Below are positions 45,767 through 54,493 of a stretch of 64,000 bases of DNA, piece after piece (within the stretch, counting starts at the first letter, position 1; every line of letters begins with the position of its first letter). Source of the stretch: an uncultured Bacteroidales bacterium (lineage in GTDB: Bacteria; Bacteroidota; Bacteroidia; Bacteroidales; Muribaculaceae); assembly GCA_900547755.1 (NCBI GenBank), contig URIC01000004.1, positions 1 to 64,000 of the forward strand. Direction: 5' to 3'. Both the position numbers and the translations under genes were made by a program. The notes beneath the pieces are model-generated. The model was not told the DNA's origin. It did no database searches and saw only the letters and a list, made by a program, of their open reading frames with translations.

Positions 45767-47155
45767 TCAGTTCTTTACAATCTTTGTCAGCAGGCTGTCG
45801 CCGTCGGTGAGTGTGAAGTTCACCAGGTATATGCCGGGCTGCATGCCCACGAGGCTGACTTCGGGGTCAGTGGTATGGCGTCCGTAGAGGAACTTGCCGT
45901 CGTAGGAGTATATGGCCACCTCGCTTACCTCGCCGTGGAGCAGACGCACGACATCGCCGTTCTGTGCGACTGCGGGAGCCTGGGCGTCGCTCTCCACCTC
46001 TTCGATTTCAACGGGCAGCTGACCGTCTTTCAGGCCCTGGAAGTACATTGACACGGGGAAGTCGCCCTGACCGTCCGCGAACTCGGCTTCAGGCACGCGA
46101 ATCATCACCTTGTGTTCGCCGGCGGCCATCTGTCCGAGACCGAAGACACGTACCGGAATGGCGTCGCCCGGGCACCAGTTGGAGTTGGTAATCCAAGAGC
46201 GCGGGGAGCGGACTGAGTTGCCGTAGATGCCGTTGGGCTGGGTGTTCACGTAGCGATACGGCTCGCAGGTCTTTCCGTTTTTCCAAGTGGCTATCAGTTC
46301 GCCGTCAAAGTAAAGAAGGTGTGTGCGCGGCACATACTCCTCGCCGCCTGCGTTGGCGCCGTGGTTGCTCATAATCAGAGTCAGGTTGGAGTCCGAGCAG
46401 CCGCCTTCGGGAACGGTGAACTTATAGGTTTTGGTGGCTGTTCCTATGGTGTCGGTGCCGAGTTCGGAATAATTGTTGAAGTTATGGCCTTTGAATTCAG
46501 GCTTCTTCATGACTATGGGCACGAGTACATGGTCTGTGCGGACAGGCGCCGGGTCGTCATAGCAGGTGAATTTCAGGGTGCCGGCGAATACGTCATTCCG
46601 GTCCTGGCAGCCCTGGACCTGGGTGTTGGCGGCGTAGGGAATACCGAATACTTCGTACTCCAGCCACAGGTCATACTTGTCTCTCAGATTCTTGTCCTGG
46701 AAGATGAGGCTGGCCAGATTGCCGTCGTAGTGGTAGTTCACATGGTCGGGGAACTTGTTTTTGTCCATGAACGGAGTGATGAAGCGTACCAGCTCCAGGC
46801 GGGTCACGTTGTCGGCGTAGGGGTCGTAGGTCTCGGCACCCTTGGGCACGAGGGCCACGGAGATGTTGCCGATACGGTCGTAGTTGTCGCACAAAGCGTT
46901 GATGGTTACGTCGATGTCCATGCGGGAGCCGAACCAGTTCAGGGCTTCGTCGGTGAGTTTCTTGGCGTAAAGATAGTTGGCGTGGCGCAGAATACCGTCC
47001 TGCACATCCTTGTCGAATACCGTCCCGTTGTAGCCATCGTAGAATACCGTTTTCTCAAACGGTGTGAACACGCGGGAATATTCTCTGCCGGAGTCCGCCA
47101 TTGCGGGACTTACGGCCGCAGCTGCCATGGAGAGCGCGAGTAAAGTCGTTTTCAT
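45767..47155 (-). CDS. PNGase F-like secreted peptide-N-glycosidase with T9SS-like tail
   Basis: 462 residues with a signal peptide (about 1-20). Two segments match the Flavobacterium PNGase F domains. The first half has 'LCDNYDRIGNISVAL' (88-102) and 'ELVRFITPFM' (121-130), aligned with CDEWDRYANV and RFITPYW, including the catalytic-Asp region. The second half has 'SNHGANAGGEEY' (263-274) near the second acidic site and 'SNWCPGDAIPVRV' (325-337), aligned with AGWCPGMAVPTRI. The C-terminus ('VAIYSYDGKFLYG', 'GMQPGIYLVNFTL') looks like a T9SS sorting tail. Such enzymes release N-glycans from glycoproteins by cleaving the Asn-GlcNAc amide bond. It has its own promoter (47204-47211) and no glycan-utilisation genes alongside. 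Confidence 0.85.
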   Translation of the reverse strand: MKTTLLALSMAAAAVSPAMADSGREYSRVFTPFEKTVFYDGYNGTVFDKDVQDGILRHANYLYAKKLTDEALNWFGSRMDIDVTINALCDNYDRIGNISVALVPKGAETYDPYADNVTRLELVRFITPFMDKNKFPDHVNYHYDGNLASLIFQDKNLRDKYDLWLEYEVFGIPYAANTQVQGCQDRNDVFAGTLKFTCYDDPAPVRTDHVLVPIVMKKPEFKGHNFNNYSELGTDTIGTATKTYKFTVPEGGCSDSNLTLIMSNHGANAGGEEYVPRTHLLYFDGELIATWKNGKTCEPYRYVNTQPNGIYGNSVRSPRSWITNSNWCPGDAIPVRVFGLGQMAAGEHKVMIRVPEAEFADGQGDFPVSMYFQGLKDGQLPVEIEEVESDAQAPAVAQNGDVVRLLHGEVSEVAIYSYDGKFLYGRHTTDPEVSLVGMQPGIYLVNFTLTDGDSLLTKIVKN

Positions 47156-47203
47156 AAGTTGATATTATAAGTTGATTAATATTGTAAAGGCGAGTATTTA
47201 GTG

Positions 47204-47211
47204 CAAATTTA
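47204..47211 (-). promoter_or_regulatory. -7 element of the PNGase F-like gene
   Basis: Minus strand TAAATTTG, about 48 bases before the start codon; no perfect -33 match. Confidence 0.6.
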
Positions 47212-47321
47212 GTCATAAAAATGCAGATTCACAACCCTGCGGGTGCATTTTGTGTGTCGCAGGCAATATTTTTTACTTCGGTGGCGTTACAGAAATACGG
47301 GTCATCCCCTGCTATACGCTT

Positions 47322-49325
47322 ATGAATAAAGAGATACTGCATATACTGAAGCGAGGACTTTTCGTTCTTTTCTGCCTGACGGCATGTCTGGCGGTGCTGT
47401 CCGCCTGCAAGGGGCCGAAGCTCAGTGTGGCGCGCGAACAGGCCGCACGCGGCGAGTTCTACGATGCCTCCCAGACCTATCGCAAGGTGTACAACAAACT
47501 CACCCGGAAGGAGGACCGTCCCCTTCGCGGCGAGGTCGCCTACGAGATGGCCGGATGTTACCGTCGCCTCAACCAGGCTGCCCGCGCCTCTGCCGCTTAC
47601 CAGAACGCTATCCGCTATGAGTATCCCGATTCCATGGCTTACTACTGGCTGGGACGCTCGCTCCAGGCCGAAGGCAAGTACCAGGCCGCTATTGACGCAT
47701 ACACTGAATTCCTGCTCTGGCGGCCTGATGACGCATTGGCCCGCGAGGGAGTGAGGGGGTGCAGACAGGCTTTGGATGTCCGCGAGGGGAAGACCACCCG
47801 CTATATCGTGAAGGAGGCCAAGCTCTTCAATTCCCGCCGTTCCGATTTCGCCCCCATGTATCTGGACAAAAGTCTTGACCAGCTGTACTTCACCTCTTCC
47901 AACGAGAAGAGTACGGGTACCGGCAAGAGTGCCATTACCGGAGTCAAGAACAACGACATCTATGTCTCCCGCAAGAACGAGAAGGGGGAGTGGCAGCGCC
48001 CCGAGTTGGTGGAGGGTGAGCTTAACACCGAGTTCGACGAGGGGATTGTCTCCTTTACGCCCGACGGCCAGACCATGTACCTGACAAAGGCGCGCCGCGA
48101 CCCCGTGGCTCCCACATCGGTGGAGATATACACTTCCCAGCGCAGCGATGCCTCTTGGAGCGCTCCGGTGAAGTATGAGATACTGAACGATACCGTCTCA
48201 GCCCTCGGACACCCTTCTGTCTCCCCTGACGGCAATTTCCTGTATTTCACCTCCGATATGCCAGGCGGCTACGGCGGCAAGGATATTTGGCGAGTGAACC
48301 TCAAGGACAAAATCGGTTCGTTGGAGAACCTCGGCCCGCAGATTAATACCGAGGGCGACGAGATGTTCCCCTATTGCCGTGCCGACACATTGCTTTATTT
48401 TGCCTCCGACGGTCACCCCGGTTTCGGCGGCCTCGACATATTCAAGGCTCACCTCGATGCCACCGGCTCTCGCTGGAGCGTCGAGAACATGGGCAAGCCC
48501 ATTAACTCGCAGGCCGACGATTTCGGCATAACTTTCGGCGAGGGTGAGAGCGGCTTCTTCTCTTCGGGACGAAACGATGCCCGTGGCTACGACCATATCT
48601 TCTCCTTCGCTCTCCCGGAGTTGAACATATCTATCTCCGGATGGGTGGTGGATAAGGACGACGAGCCGGTGCCGGGAGCGGTGATTCGAATCGTGGGAGA
48701 CGACGGCTCCAACCAGAAGGAGGTGGCCCGCGACGACGGCTCATTCTCCTTCAGACTCTCGCGTGGAGTGAAATACGTGATGATGGCCGGCGCCAAAGGC
48801 TATCTCAATGTGAAGCAGGAGTTCGCGAGCGACCCCGCCGAGGAGGATGCCGAGTACGACGTGGATTTCGTGCTTTCCTCTATCTCCAAGCCCAATGTGG
48901 TGGAGAATATCTTCTACGACTTCGACAAGGCGGTCCTGCGTGACGAGAGCAAGAAGGCCCTGGACGAGTTGGCGCAGATGCTCCGCGACAACCCCAATAT
49001 AGTCATTGAGATGAGCAGCCACACCGACCGCATGGGTACAGACGCATACAACAACGACCTCTCCATGCGCCGCGCCAAGTCGGTGGTGGACTACCTCGTG
49101 AGCGTTGGTATCCCCAAAGACCGTCTGCATTACGAGGGCTACGGCAAGACACGTCCCAAGAAGGTGACCAAACGCATCAACAAGGAGTATCCGCAGTTCG
49201 AGGAGGGGACCGAGCTGACGCCGGCCTTCATAGAAACCCTTTCTCCCGAGGACCAGGAGGCCGCGGACCAGATAAACCGCCGCACGGAGTTTCAGGTAAC
49301 CTCCATAGACTACGATTTGTACTAA
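47322..49325 (+). CDS. PorE-like T9SS component: TPR, PD40 propeller, CRD and OmpA domains
   Basis: 667 residues from the ATG at 47322 (MNKEILHILKRG...). A lipoprotein signal ends in 'AVLSAC' (Cys29). Domain order is TPR repeats (about 35-160), a PD40/WD40-like beta-propeller (about 170-430; 'GHPSVSPDGNFLYFTSDMPGG', 'DIYVSRKNEKGEW'), a carboxypeptidase-regulatory-like domain (about 440-525) and an OmpA C-terminal domain (about 535-640; 'FYDFDKAVLRDESKKALDEL', 'SSHTDRMGTDAYNNDLSMRR'). This is exactly the layout of PorE, the T9SS protein thought to anchor the secretion machine to peptidoglycan. The GSCFA gene follows after 12 bases. Other OmpA/PD40 proteins share parts of this layout. Confidence 0.88.
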   Translation: MNKEILHILKRGLFVLFCLTACLAVLSACKGPKLSVAREQAARGEFYDASQTYRKVYNKLTRKEDRPLRGEVAYEMAGCYRRLNQAARASAAYQNAIRYEYPDSMAYYWLGRSLQAEGKYQAAIDAYTEFLLWRPDDALAREGVRGCRQALDVREGKTTRYIVKEAKLFNSRRSDFAPMYLDKSLDQLYFTSSNEKSTGTGKSAITGVKNNDIYVSRKNEKGEWQRPELVEGELNTEFDEGIVSFTPDGQTMYLTKARRDPVAPTSVEIYTSQRSDASWSAPVKYEILNDTVSALGHPSVSPDGNFLYFTSDMPGGYGGKDIWRVNLKDKIGSLENLGPQINTEGDEMFPYCRADTLLYFASDGHPGFGGLDIFKAHLDATGSRWSVENMGKPINSQADDFGITFGEGESGFFSSGRNDARGYDHIFSFALPELNISISGWVVDKDDEPVPGAVIRIVGDDGSNQKEVARDDGSFSFRLSRGVKYVMMAGAKGYLNVKQEFASDPAEEDAEYDVDFVLSSISKPNVVENIFYDFDKAVLRDESKKALDELAQMLRDNPNIVIEMSSHTDRMGTDAYNNDLSMRRAKSVVDYLVSVGIPKDRLHYEGYGKTRPKKVTKRINKEYPQFEEGTELTPAFIETLSPEDQEAADQINRRTEFQVTSIDYDLY

Positions 49326-49337
49326 AACCAGTATTTG

Positions 49338-50270
49338 ATGCCGCCCTCATGTCCTGACCCCCTCTTCCGCACACCTGTGCCTGTCTGTACGGAACCCCCT
49401 TTCCGCCTTGACGCGCGGCAGGGTGTTCTTTTGGTGGGGTCTTGTTTCACCGACAATATCGGAGGACGCCTGATTGAGTGCGGCGTTCCCGCGTGTGTGA
49501 ATCCCGCCGGTGTGCAGTACAATCCCGCCTCCATAGCCGCCCTGCTCCGGGCTGCAATGGAGCTACGTCTTCCGGAGGGCGCGTCCTTCCGCTTTCAGGA
49601 GCGCACCCGCTGCTGGCTTTTCCCCACACGTTTCTCTTCCGCTGACCCTGCAGAGGCCGAAGCCATCTTTTCCGACACGCTTCAGACCCTGCATGACGCA
49701 CTCCTTGAGTGCCCGGCCCTCGCAGTCACTTTAGGCACCGCATGGGTGTACGAGCATATCGCTTCTCCGGCAAGCGACTATTCGGGTATAGTGGGCAATT
49801 GCCACAAAGTGCCCGCTTCGGAGTTCCGCAGACGTCGCCTGCTGCCCGAAGAAATCGTCGCCTTATGGCGGGAACTGCTTGCGGACCTTCAGGACTTCCG
49901 GAGCCGTAACGGAGCAGGGGAAGCGCTGAAGGTTATCTTCACTGTCAGTCCGATACGCCACTTCCGGGACGGCGCCGCCCAGAACACTCTGAGCAAAGCC
50001 ACCCTGCATCTGTCCGTCCACACCCTCCTGGAATCCCTGCCGGCGGACAATAACCTGATGCCTGACTATTTCCCCGCTTACGAATTGCTGATGGATGACC
50101 TGCGGGACTACCGCTTCTACGCCGACGACATGTTGCATCCGTCCGCCACCGCCATAGCCTATATCTGGGACCACTTCCGGCATACCTATTACACCCCTTC
50201 TGACTGCGCCGGCATGAATCTTGCAGCCCGTGCCTCCCGCGCTGCCGCTCACCGTACCCTGCTTCGCTGA
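49338..50270 (+). CDS. GSCFA domain protein
   Basis: 310 residues from the ATG at 49338; the frame also opens with a TTG one codon earlier. The name-giving motif appears as 'LLVGSCFTDNIGGRL' near residue 30-45. 'LGTAWVYEH' (about 135) and 'SPIRHFRDGAAQNTLSKATLHL' (about 200-222) are family landmarks. The fold resembles SGNH/GDSL hydrolases, but the substrate is unknown. It has no signal peptide. It is in an operon with the PorE-like gene. Confidence 0.9.
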   Translation: MPPSCPDPLFRTPVPVCTEPPFRLDARQGVLLVGSCFTDNIGGRLIECGVPACVNPAGVQYNPASIAALLRAAMELRLPEGASFRFQERTRCWLFPTRFSSADPAEAEAIFSDTLQTLHDALLECPALAVTLGTAWVYEHIASPASDYSGIVGNCHKVPASEFRRRRLLPEEIVALWRELLADLQDFRSRNGAGEALKVIFTVSPIRHFRDGAAQNTLSKATLHLSVHTLLESLPADNNLMPDYFPAYELLMDDLRDYRFYADDMLHPSATAIAYIWDHFRHTYYTPSDCAGMNLAARASRAAAHRTLLR

Positions 50271-50517
50271 CCGCTGCCTTCCGACGGACATATACTTTCA
50301 ATTTTATTTAACGTTTGTACACTAATATTTGCTACGGACGGTCCGTTATATATGCGAAAACAAACAGAAGCAATAATACTGACCAATGCCAGACATTACC
50401 GTGATTTGCAAATTCAAATATGCTGTTCTAACTTCATAGTTTATTATACCGCTCCCGGGCTATTGCTGCGTGACAGAAAGTCGCCCCGGAGTTCTAATCC
50501 ATGGCTACACATACTTA

Positions 50518-50632
50518 TAATTTTGGGTTATATACATTAATAATTTCTATCGTTTCGGATGGCGTGCTTGCGACATCCGGATGTGACCGGGAGACGTCGT
50601 GATGACGCCTCCCGGTCTGTGTCTGTTTTTGA
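50518..50632 (+). ncRNA. Weak candidate small RNA in the gap after the GSCFA gene
   Basis: The 386-base gap (50271-50656) has no gene. TAATTTTG at 50518-50525 could start a ~105-base RNA containing hairpins CGGATG/CATCCG (50556-50579) and GACCGGGAG/CTCCCGGTC (50585-50617), followed by CTGTTTTTG. No -33 element is seen. The second hairpin may instead end the convergent regulator gene. Confidence 0.25.
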
Positions 50633-50656
50633 ACGTCCTCTTGGAAAGAGTCCCAA

Positions 50657-52384
50657 TCAGACGGAGCGAAGGTATGCGGTGAGGTCATCGGTAAGTTCCA
50701 GTCCGAGTTTCTTGCGCAGACGGTTGCGGGCGGACTCCACGCTGCGTACCTCGCGGTATGTCAGGGCGGCTATCTCCTTGGTGGTGAGTCCTAAATGCAA
50801 GAACGCGCAAAGACGCAAATCGCGCGCCGTAAGGTCCGGAAAGCGTTCCGAGAGCGTGAGGTAGAAGTTCGGGGAGATATGTTCGAAACTTCGCTTGAAC
50901 TCCTCGTCCGCCGAACCGTCCTGCAGCCCGTCGAGGCTGCGCAGCAGCGTGTTCAGCCTGTCCCGTTTGATTTTCTCCTTGGGGTTGAGGTCCAGCAGCA
51001 CCGCGCGCAAGTTGTCGCACACCTCCGTCAGTCCCTCCTGTGTGCGTATCTTTTCCAAAGAGAGTGTCGTCATCTCGCGGTTGCGCTTGTCCATGATTGC
51101 GGAATGCTCGCGCAGCTGCTCGTGTCCTTTCTGCCGGCAGTCGCTGAGGTCTTTGCGGTGTCGCATATAGAGAATGAACATCACCACCAGGCCAATCAGG
51201 AGCAGCGCCAGGGCCGCTATGACCCAAGTGGGAAGGACCGGCTTCTTGTCGGGTGCGGCCGCTTCGGTGAGTTCCTTGCCCAGACCGTCCCAGTTGCGCA
51301 GGCGAAGCTGTCGCTCTTCGTTGCGCAGCGAGTCCTCTATCCGCACATACTCCTTCATCAGCCTGGAGGCATCGTCGTACTCCCCCTTGAGGGTATGTAT
51401 CTCCGCCAATGTATGCAGCGAGTTCTTGAGGTCGTCGGCCATGTTGTTCTCGCGGGACAGCTGCTCTGCCCTGGAGGCGTACAGAAACGCCGAGTCCGCC
51501 ATATTGCGTTTCAGGTAGGTGTTGCCGATTTCAAGATTGGTGTACACCTGCCCGTAGATGTTGCCGATTTCAGTGTGTTTCTTCAGAGCCGCCGTGAAGC
51601 GCAGCATCGCTACGTCGTAGTCCCCCGTTGCCGCATAAATAAGGCCTTGCTGCAGACGCATATCGGCGAGCTGGTCCCCCTGGTTGTCGCTGTTTATGTG
51701 GTCCAGGGATTGTTGCGCGGCTGCCATAGCCTTTTCGTTGTCTCCCTTCTTGAAGTATATTTCGGCCATATTGGCGTAGTTGAGGGCTATGCCGGTGTGG
51801 TATTTGCGACGTTGGTTGATTTGCAGGGCCTGTTGGAAATACTTCAGGGCCTCGTCGTAGAGGGCCCCTTCGGCATATACCACACCTATGTTGTTGAGGA
51901 TACTCGCGTGGCCGGTATCGAAAACCGTGTCTGTGCAAGCTTTGAGTCCTTGCATATAGTAGTCCAGGGAGATATTGCTCATTCCCTGCTCGTTGTAGAG
52001 GACTCCGATGCTGATGTACGTGCTTATGAGGTGACGGGCGTCGGGTACTGAAAGTCTGTCGTCGCCGCGCAGTATCTTAAGCTGGCTGAATAGAATATGG
52101 GCTGTGCGGACATCGTCGCCGCTTGAGTGCATCTTATATGTAATCTGATTGATAATGCCGTACATATCTATAATGCTTTTTTCGGATGCAAGGTCCGAAG
52201 AACTGACCATGGCGCATCTCTTACGTATAAATGCGGACGTGTCATTTTTTGTTTCCGAGACTATCAGCGCTTTTATGGCTTCTGCTTTTGAGGTATCCAC
52301 GGAGCGGGAACAGCCGGAAAGCATACTCCACAGCAGGGCGAATACAAAGGCGGAAAATAGAAACTTTATTGAGGCTTTGAGCAT
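50657..52384 (-). CDS. Lipoprotein-type TPR sensor with transmembrane helix and LuxR-type HTH
   Basis: 575 residues. The signal ends in 'SMLSGC' (Cys25). TPR repeats fill about 120-345 ('ILNNIGVVYAEGALYDEALKYFQQAL'). A transmembrane helix (about 386-407) leads to a coiled-coil and a LuxR/GerE-like HTH (about 517-572; 'DLTARDLRLCAFLHLGLTTKEIAAL'). Layout and length are very like the AraC-type regulator at 30721, with a different DNA-binding domain. It probably senses a periplasmic signal. It is divergent from the Omp28-like gene 270 bases away, and both promoters match the consensus, so mutual control is plausible. Confidence 0.88.
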   Translation of the reverse strand: MLKASIKFLFSAFVFALLWSMLSGCSRSVDTSKAEAIKALIVSETKNDTSAFIRKRCAMVSSSDLASEKSIIDMYGIINQITYKMHSSGDDVRTAHILFSQLKILRGDDRLSVPDARHLISTYISIGVLYNEQGMSNISLDYYMQGLKACTDTVFDTGHASILNNIGVVYAEGALYDEALKYFQQALQINQRRKYHTGIALNYANMAEIYFKKGDNEKAMAAAQQSLDHINSDNQGDQLADMRLQQGLIYAATGDYDVAMLRFTAALKKHTEIGNIYGQVYTNLEIGNTYLKRNMADSAFLYASRAEQLSRENNMADDLKNSLHTLAEIHTLKGEYDDASRLMKEYVRIEDSLRNEERQLRLRNWDGLGKELTEAAAPDKKPVLPTWVIAALALLLIGLVVMFILYMRHRKDLSDCRQKGHEQLREHSAIMDKRNREMTTLSLEKIRTQEGLTEVCDNLRAVLLDLNPKEKIKRDRLNTLLRSLDGLQDGSADEEFKRSFEHISPNFYLTLSERFPDLTARDLRLCAFLHLGLTTKEIAALTYREVRSVESARNRLRKKLGLELTDDLTAYLRSV

Positions 52385-52409
52385 TTCAGTCAGACTTTTT
52401 TTGATGTTG

Positions 52410-52440
52410 CAAAGGTAAATATAATTATTCGGATATCAAA
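52410..52440 (-). promoter_or_regulatory. Promoter of the TPR/LuxR regulator gene
   Basis: Minus strand TTTG (52440-52437), 19-base spacer, TACCTTTG (52417-52410): full consensus. Start near 52405, leader about 20 bases. Confidence 0.8.
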
Positions 52441-52585
52441 TTCGGGAGGCGGAAAATTAATTTTGCGGCTGATTCCTATAATTTGAAACGGTCAAACAAT
52501 TGATTGAATTTCAGTGATTTCAATAGTCATGCAGTGGTGATTTCGCAGTTAATTTCAGTTTGCAGTAGTTTAATCTTGCTCAAAA

Positions 52586-52617
52586 TTTGGCGTAACTGCG
52601 GACGGTGGGTAAATTTG
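52586..52617 (+). promoter_or_regulatory. Promoter of the Omp28-like gene
   Basis: TTTG (52586-52589), 20-base spacer, TAAATTTG (52610-52617): full consensus, divergent from the regulator promoter. Confidence 0.8.
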
Positions 52618-52654
52618 CGACAACAAGATTCAAACGTAAAAACCGGACTTAGAT

Positions 52655-54244
52655 ATGAAGAAAATTCTACTTACCTCAGTCGTTCTCTGCGCGGCACCCG
52701 CCTTTGCCTGGAACGTGATTACCGAACCTACCGCACAAAGTGCCCTCATAGAGGAATTTACCGGCATCCATTGTCCCAACTGCCCCGACGGGCATCGCGT
52801 GGCCACCGAGATGATGAACCTGCATCCCGGCGATGTCTTCGCCATAGCCGTACATGCGGGCGGCTTTGCCGTTCCATCGGGAAAGGAACCGAACTATATA
52901 ACCGAGTTAAGCACGAATATCCACGACCATTTCGGCATCAGTTCATACCCCTCCGGCATTGTCAGCCGTCAGGACGGTGAATACGGTCTGGTCATGGGGC
53001 GTGGCAACTGGGGCCCCGCATCCCGCGAGGTCATAAAGCGGATTTCCCCTGTCAATATATGGACCGGTTGCACCTACGATGAGGACACGCGCACAGTGAC
53101 TCTGGAGGTGGAGACATATATGACCGAGGCCATGACAGACCCGCGTCTGAACGTGTTTCTGTTGCAGAGCGAGATACTCGGACCTCAGAGCGGTGGCCAG
53201 CTCGGCAATGAATATCCGCATCGCCACATGCTCCGCGCGCGCTTGACCGACGCGGACTTCGGCGACCCCATAGACAAGAATGCAAAGGGCGAATATTACT
53301 CCCATACCTTCACTTACACCTTGCCCGCCGATATCGACGGCATAGAGGTAGACCCCCGCAATGTGGAGCTGATTACTTTCGTCACCGACGGCGAGAACAA
53401 TGTGCGCAAAGTCTGCGGGAACCGGCTTGATACTCCGGGCCACGAGCCTTATTTCAGCGTCTCAGCCACCGCTCCTTATCTGCCCATAGAGAAGAATTAT
53501 GCCTTTGACTATGTCGAGGTATGGCTCAACAACCACGGCGGTTCACCGGTCACCACGGCTGACTTCGACATCACGCTCAACGGAGAGAAACGCACCTATA
53601 CCTGGAACGGAGAACTGCCGCCCCACACCAACAGCCTTGTCCGGGTGCCTCTGAACGGAGACTGGAAAGGCAGCGAGGTCCTTGAGGACAATTCCTATGT
53701 AATCCGTATGACCAAGGCCAACGGCAGGGAGGTGGACAATGCCTCCATTCGCGGCAAATTCAACGAGATTGCCGGCTATCCCGCTACGCTGAAGTTTAAA
53801 ATCAAGACAGACCTTAACGCATCCGACAACACATACCGCATCCTTGACACCGACGGCAATGTCGTACATGAGTTCGGACCCTACGAGGATGGCAAGGCCG
53901 AGGAATATGCGGAGGAGGTCACACTCGAGAACGACAGAATTTATTGCTTCGAAGTCACAGACTCCTGGGGTGATGGCGTCAAGCATCCCGTGGGTTCCGT
54001 GAAAATCTACAACGAGGCAGATAAAATGGTGACCCAGTACAGGGAAATCGGCGGCTACGGCATGCGTCAGTTCTTCCGTACAGACGATTCTCTGGCCGTA
54101 GAGGACATACAGGCCGACGAAACGGTGAAGACAGAGTACTTCGACCTCACGGGCCGTCGCCTGGAAGCTCCGATACGGGGCCTCTATATAATACGTCAGA
54201 CCAAGGCGGACGGCACTGTTTCGTGCAGCAAGTCCGTACTCTGA
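52655..54244 (+). CDS. Secreted Omp28-like protein with CPNC motif and C-terminal tail
   Basis: 529 residues; signal peptide about 1-18 ('CAAPAFAW'). The Omp28/thioredoxin-like domain starts at once: 'LIEEFTGIHCPNCPDGHRV' (about 30-48), a CxxC at the thioredoxin position. Beta-rich domains follow, one with a second calcium-dependent-adhesin-like look near 365-465. The tail 'TEYFDLTGRRLEAPIRGLY' plus 'IIRQTKADG' belongs to the same class as those of the 32608 and 34803 genes, but ends differently ('SCSKSVL'). Likely a T9SS cargo. Divergent from the LuxR-type regulator. Confidence 0.83.
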   Translation: MKKILLTSVVLCAAPAFAWNVITEPTAQSALIEEFTGIHCPNCPDGHRVATEMMNLHPGDVFAIAVHAGGFAVPSGKEPNYITELSTNIHDHFGISSYPSGIVSRQDGEYGLVMGRGNWGPASREVIKRISPVNIWTGCTYDEDTRTVTLEVETYMTEAMTDPRLNVFLLQSEILGPQSGGQLGNEYPHRHMLRARLTDADFGDPIDKNAKGEYYSHTFTYTLPADIDGIEVDPRNVELITFVTDGENNVRKVCGNRLDTPGHEPYFSVSATAPYLPIEKNYAFDYVEVWLNNHGGSPVTTADFDITLNGEKRTYTWNGELPPHTNSLVRVPLNGDWKGSEVLEDNSYVIRMTKANGREVDNASIRGKFNEIAGYPATLKFKIKTDLNASDNTYRILDTDGNVVHEFGPYEDGKAEEYAEEVTLENDRIYCFEVTDSWGDGVKHPVGSVKIYNEADKMVTQYREIGGYGMRQFFRTDDSLAVEDIQADETVKTEYFDLTGRRLEAPIRGLYIIRQTKADGTVSCSKSVL

Positions 54245-54493
54245 CCTTTACAGGAAATTAACGGTATAATTTTTCGGACAATAAAGGCATGCGTGAGCAT
54301 CCCTATAGGCTAAAAGCAATTCATGTTAGTTTTTTTATATTATTCTCCTTAATCTTGATTTAATACTTGAAAAGTACATTTCAATCCGTAGAGGTGAAGG
54401 GTATAGAGGAATCCCGCTGTCTTTCTCCCCTTTGTATTTAGCCTTTTGCGGATATAAACTGAATCTTATAAACCAATTCTAAATAATATGATT

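Noticed and set aside
50352..50540. Short plus-strand open frame after the GSCFA gene
   Set aside because: No promoter, no domain, and contains the -7 candidate at 50518.
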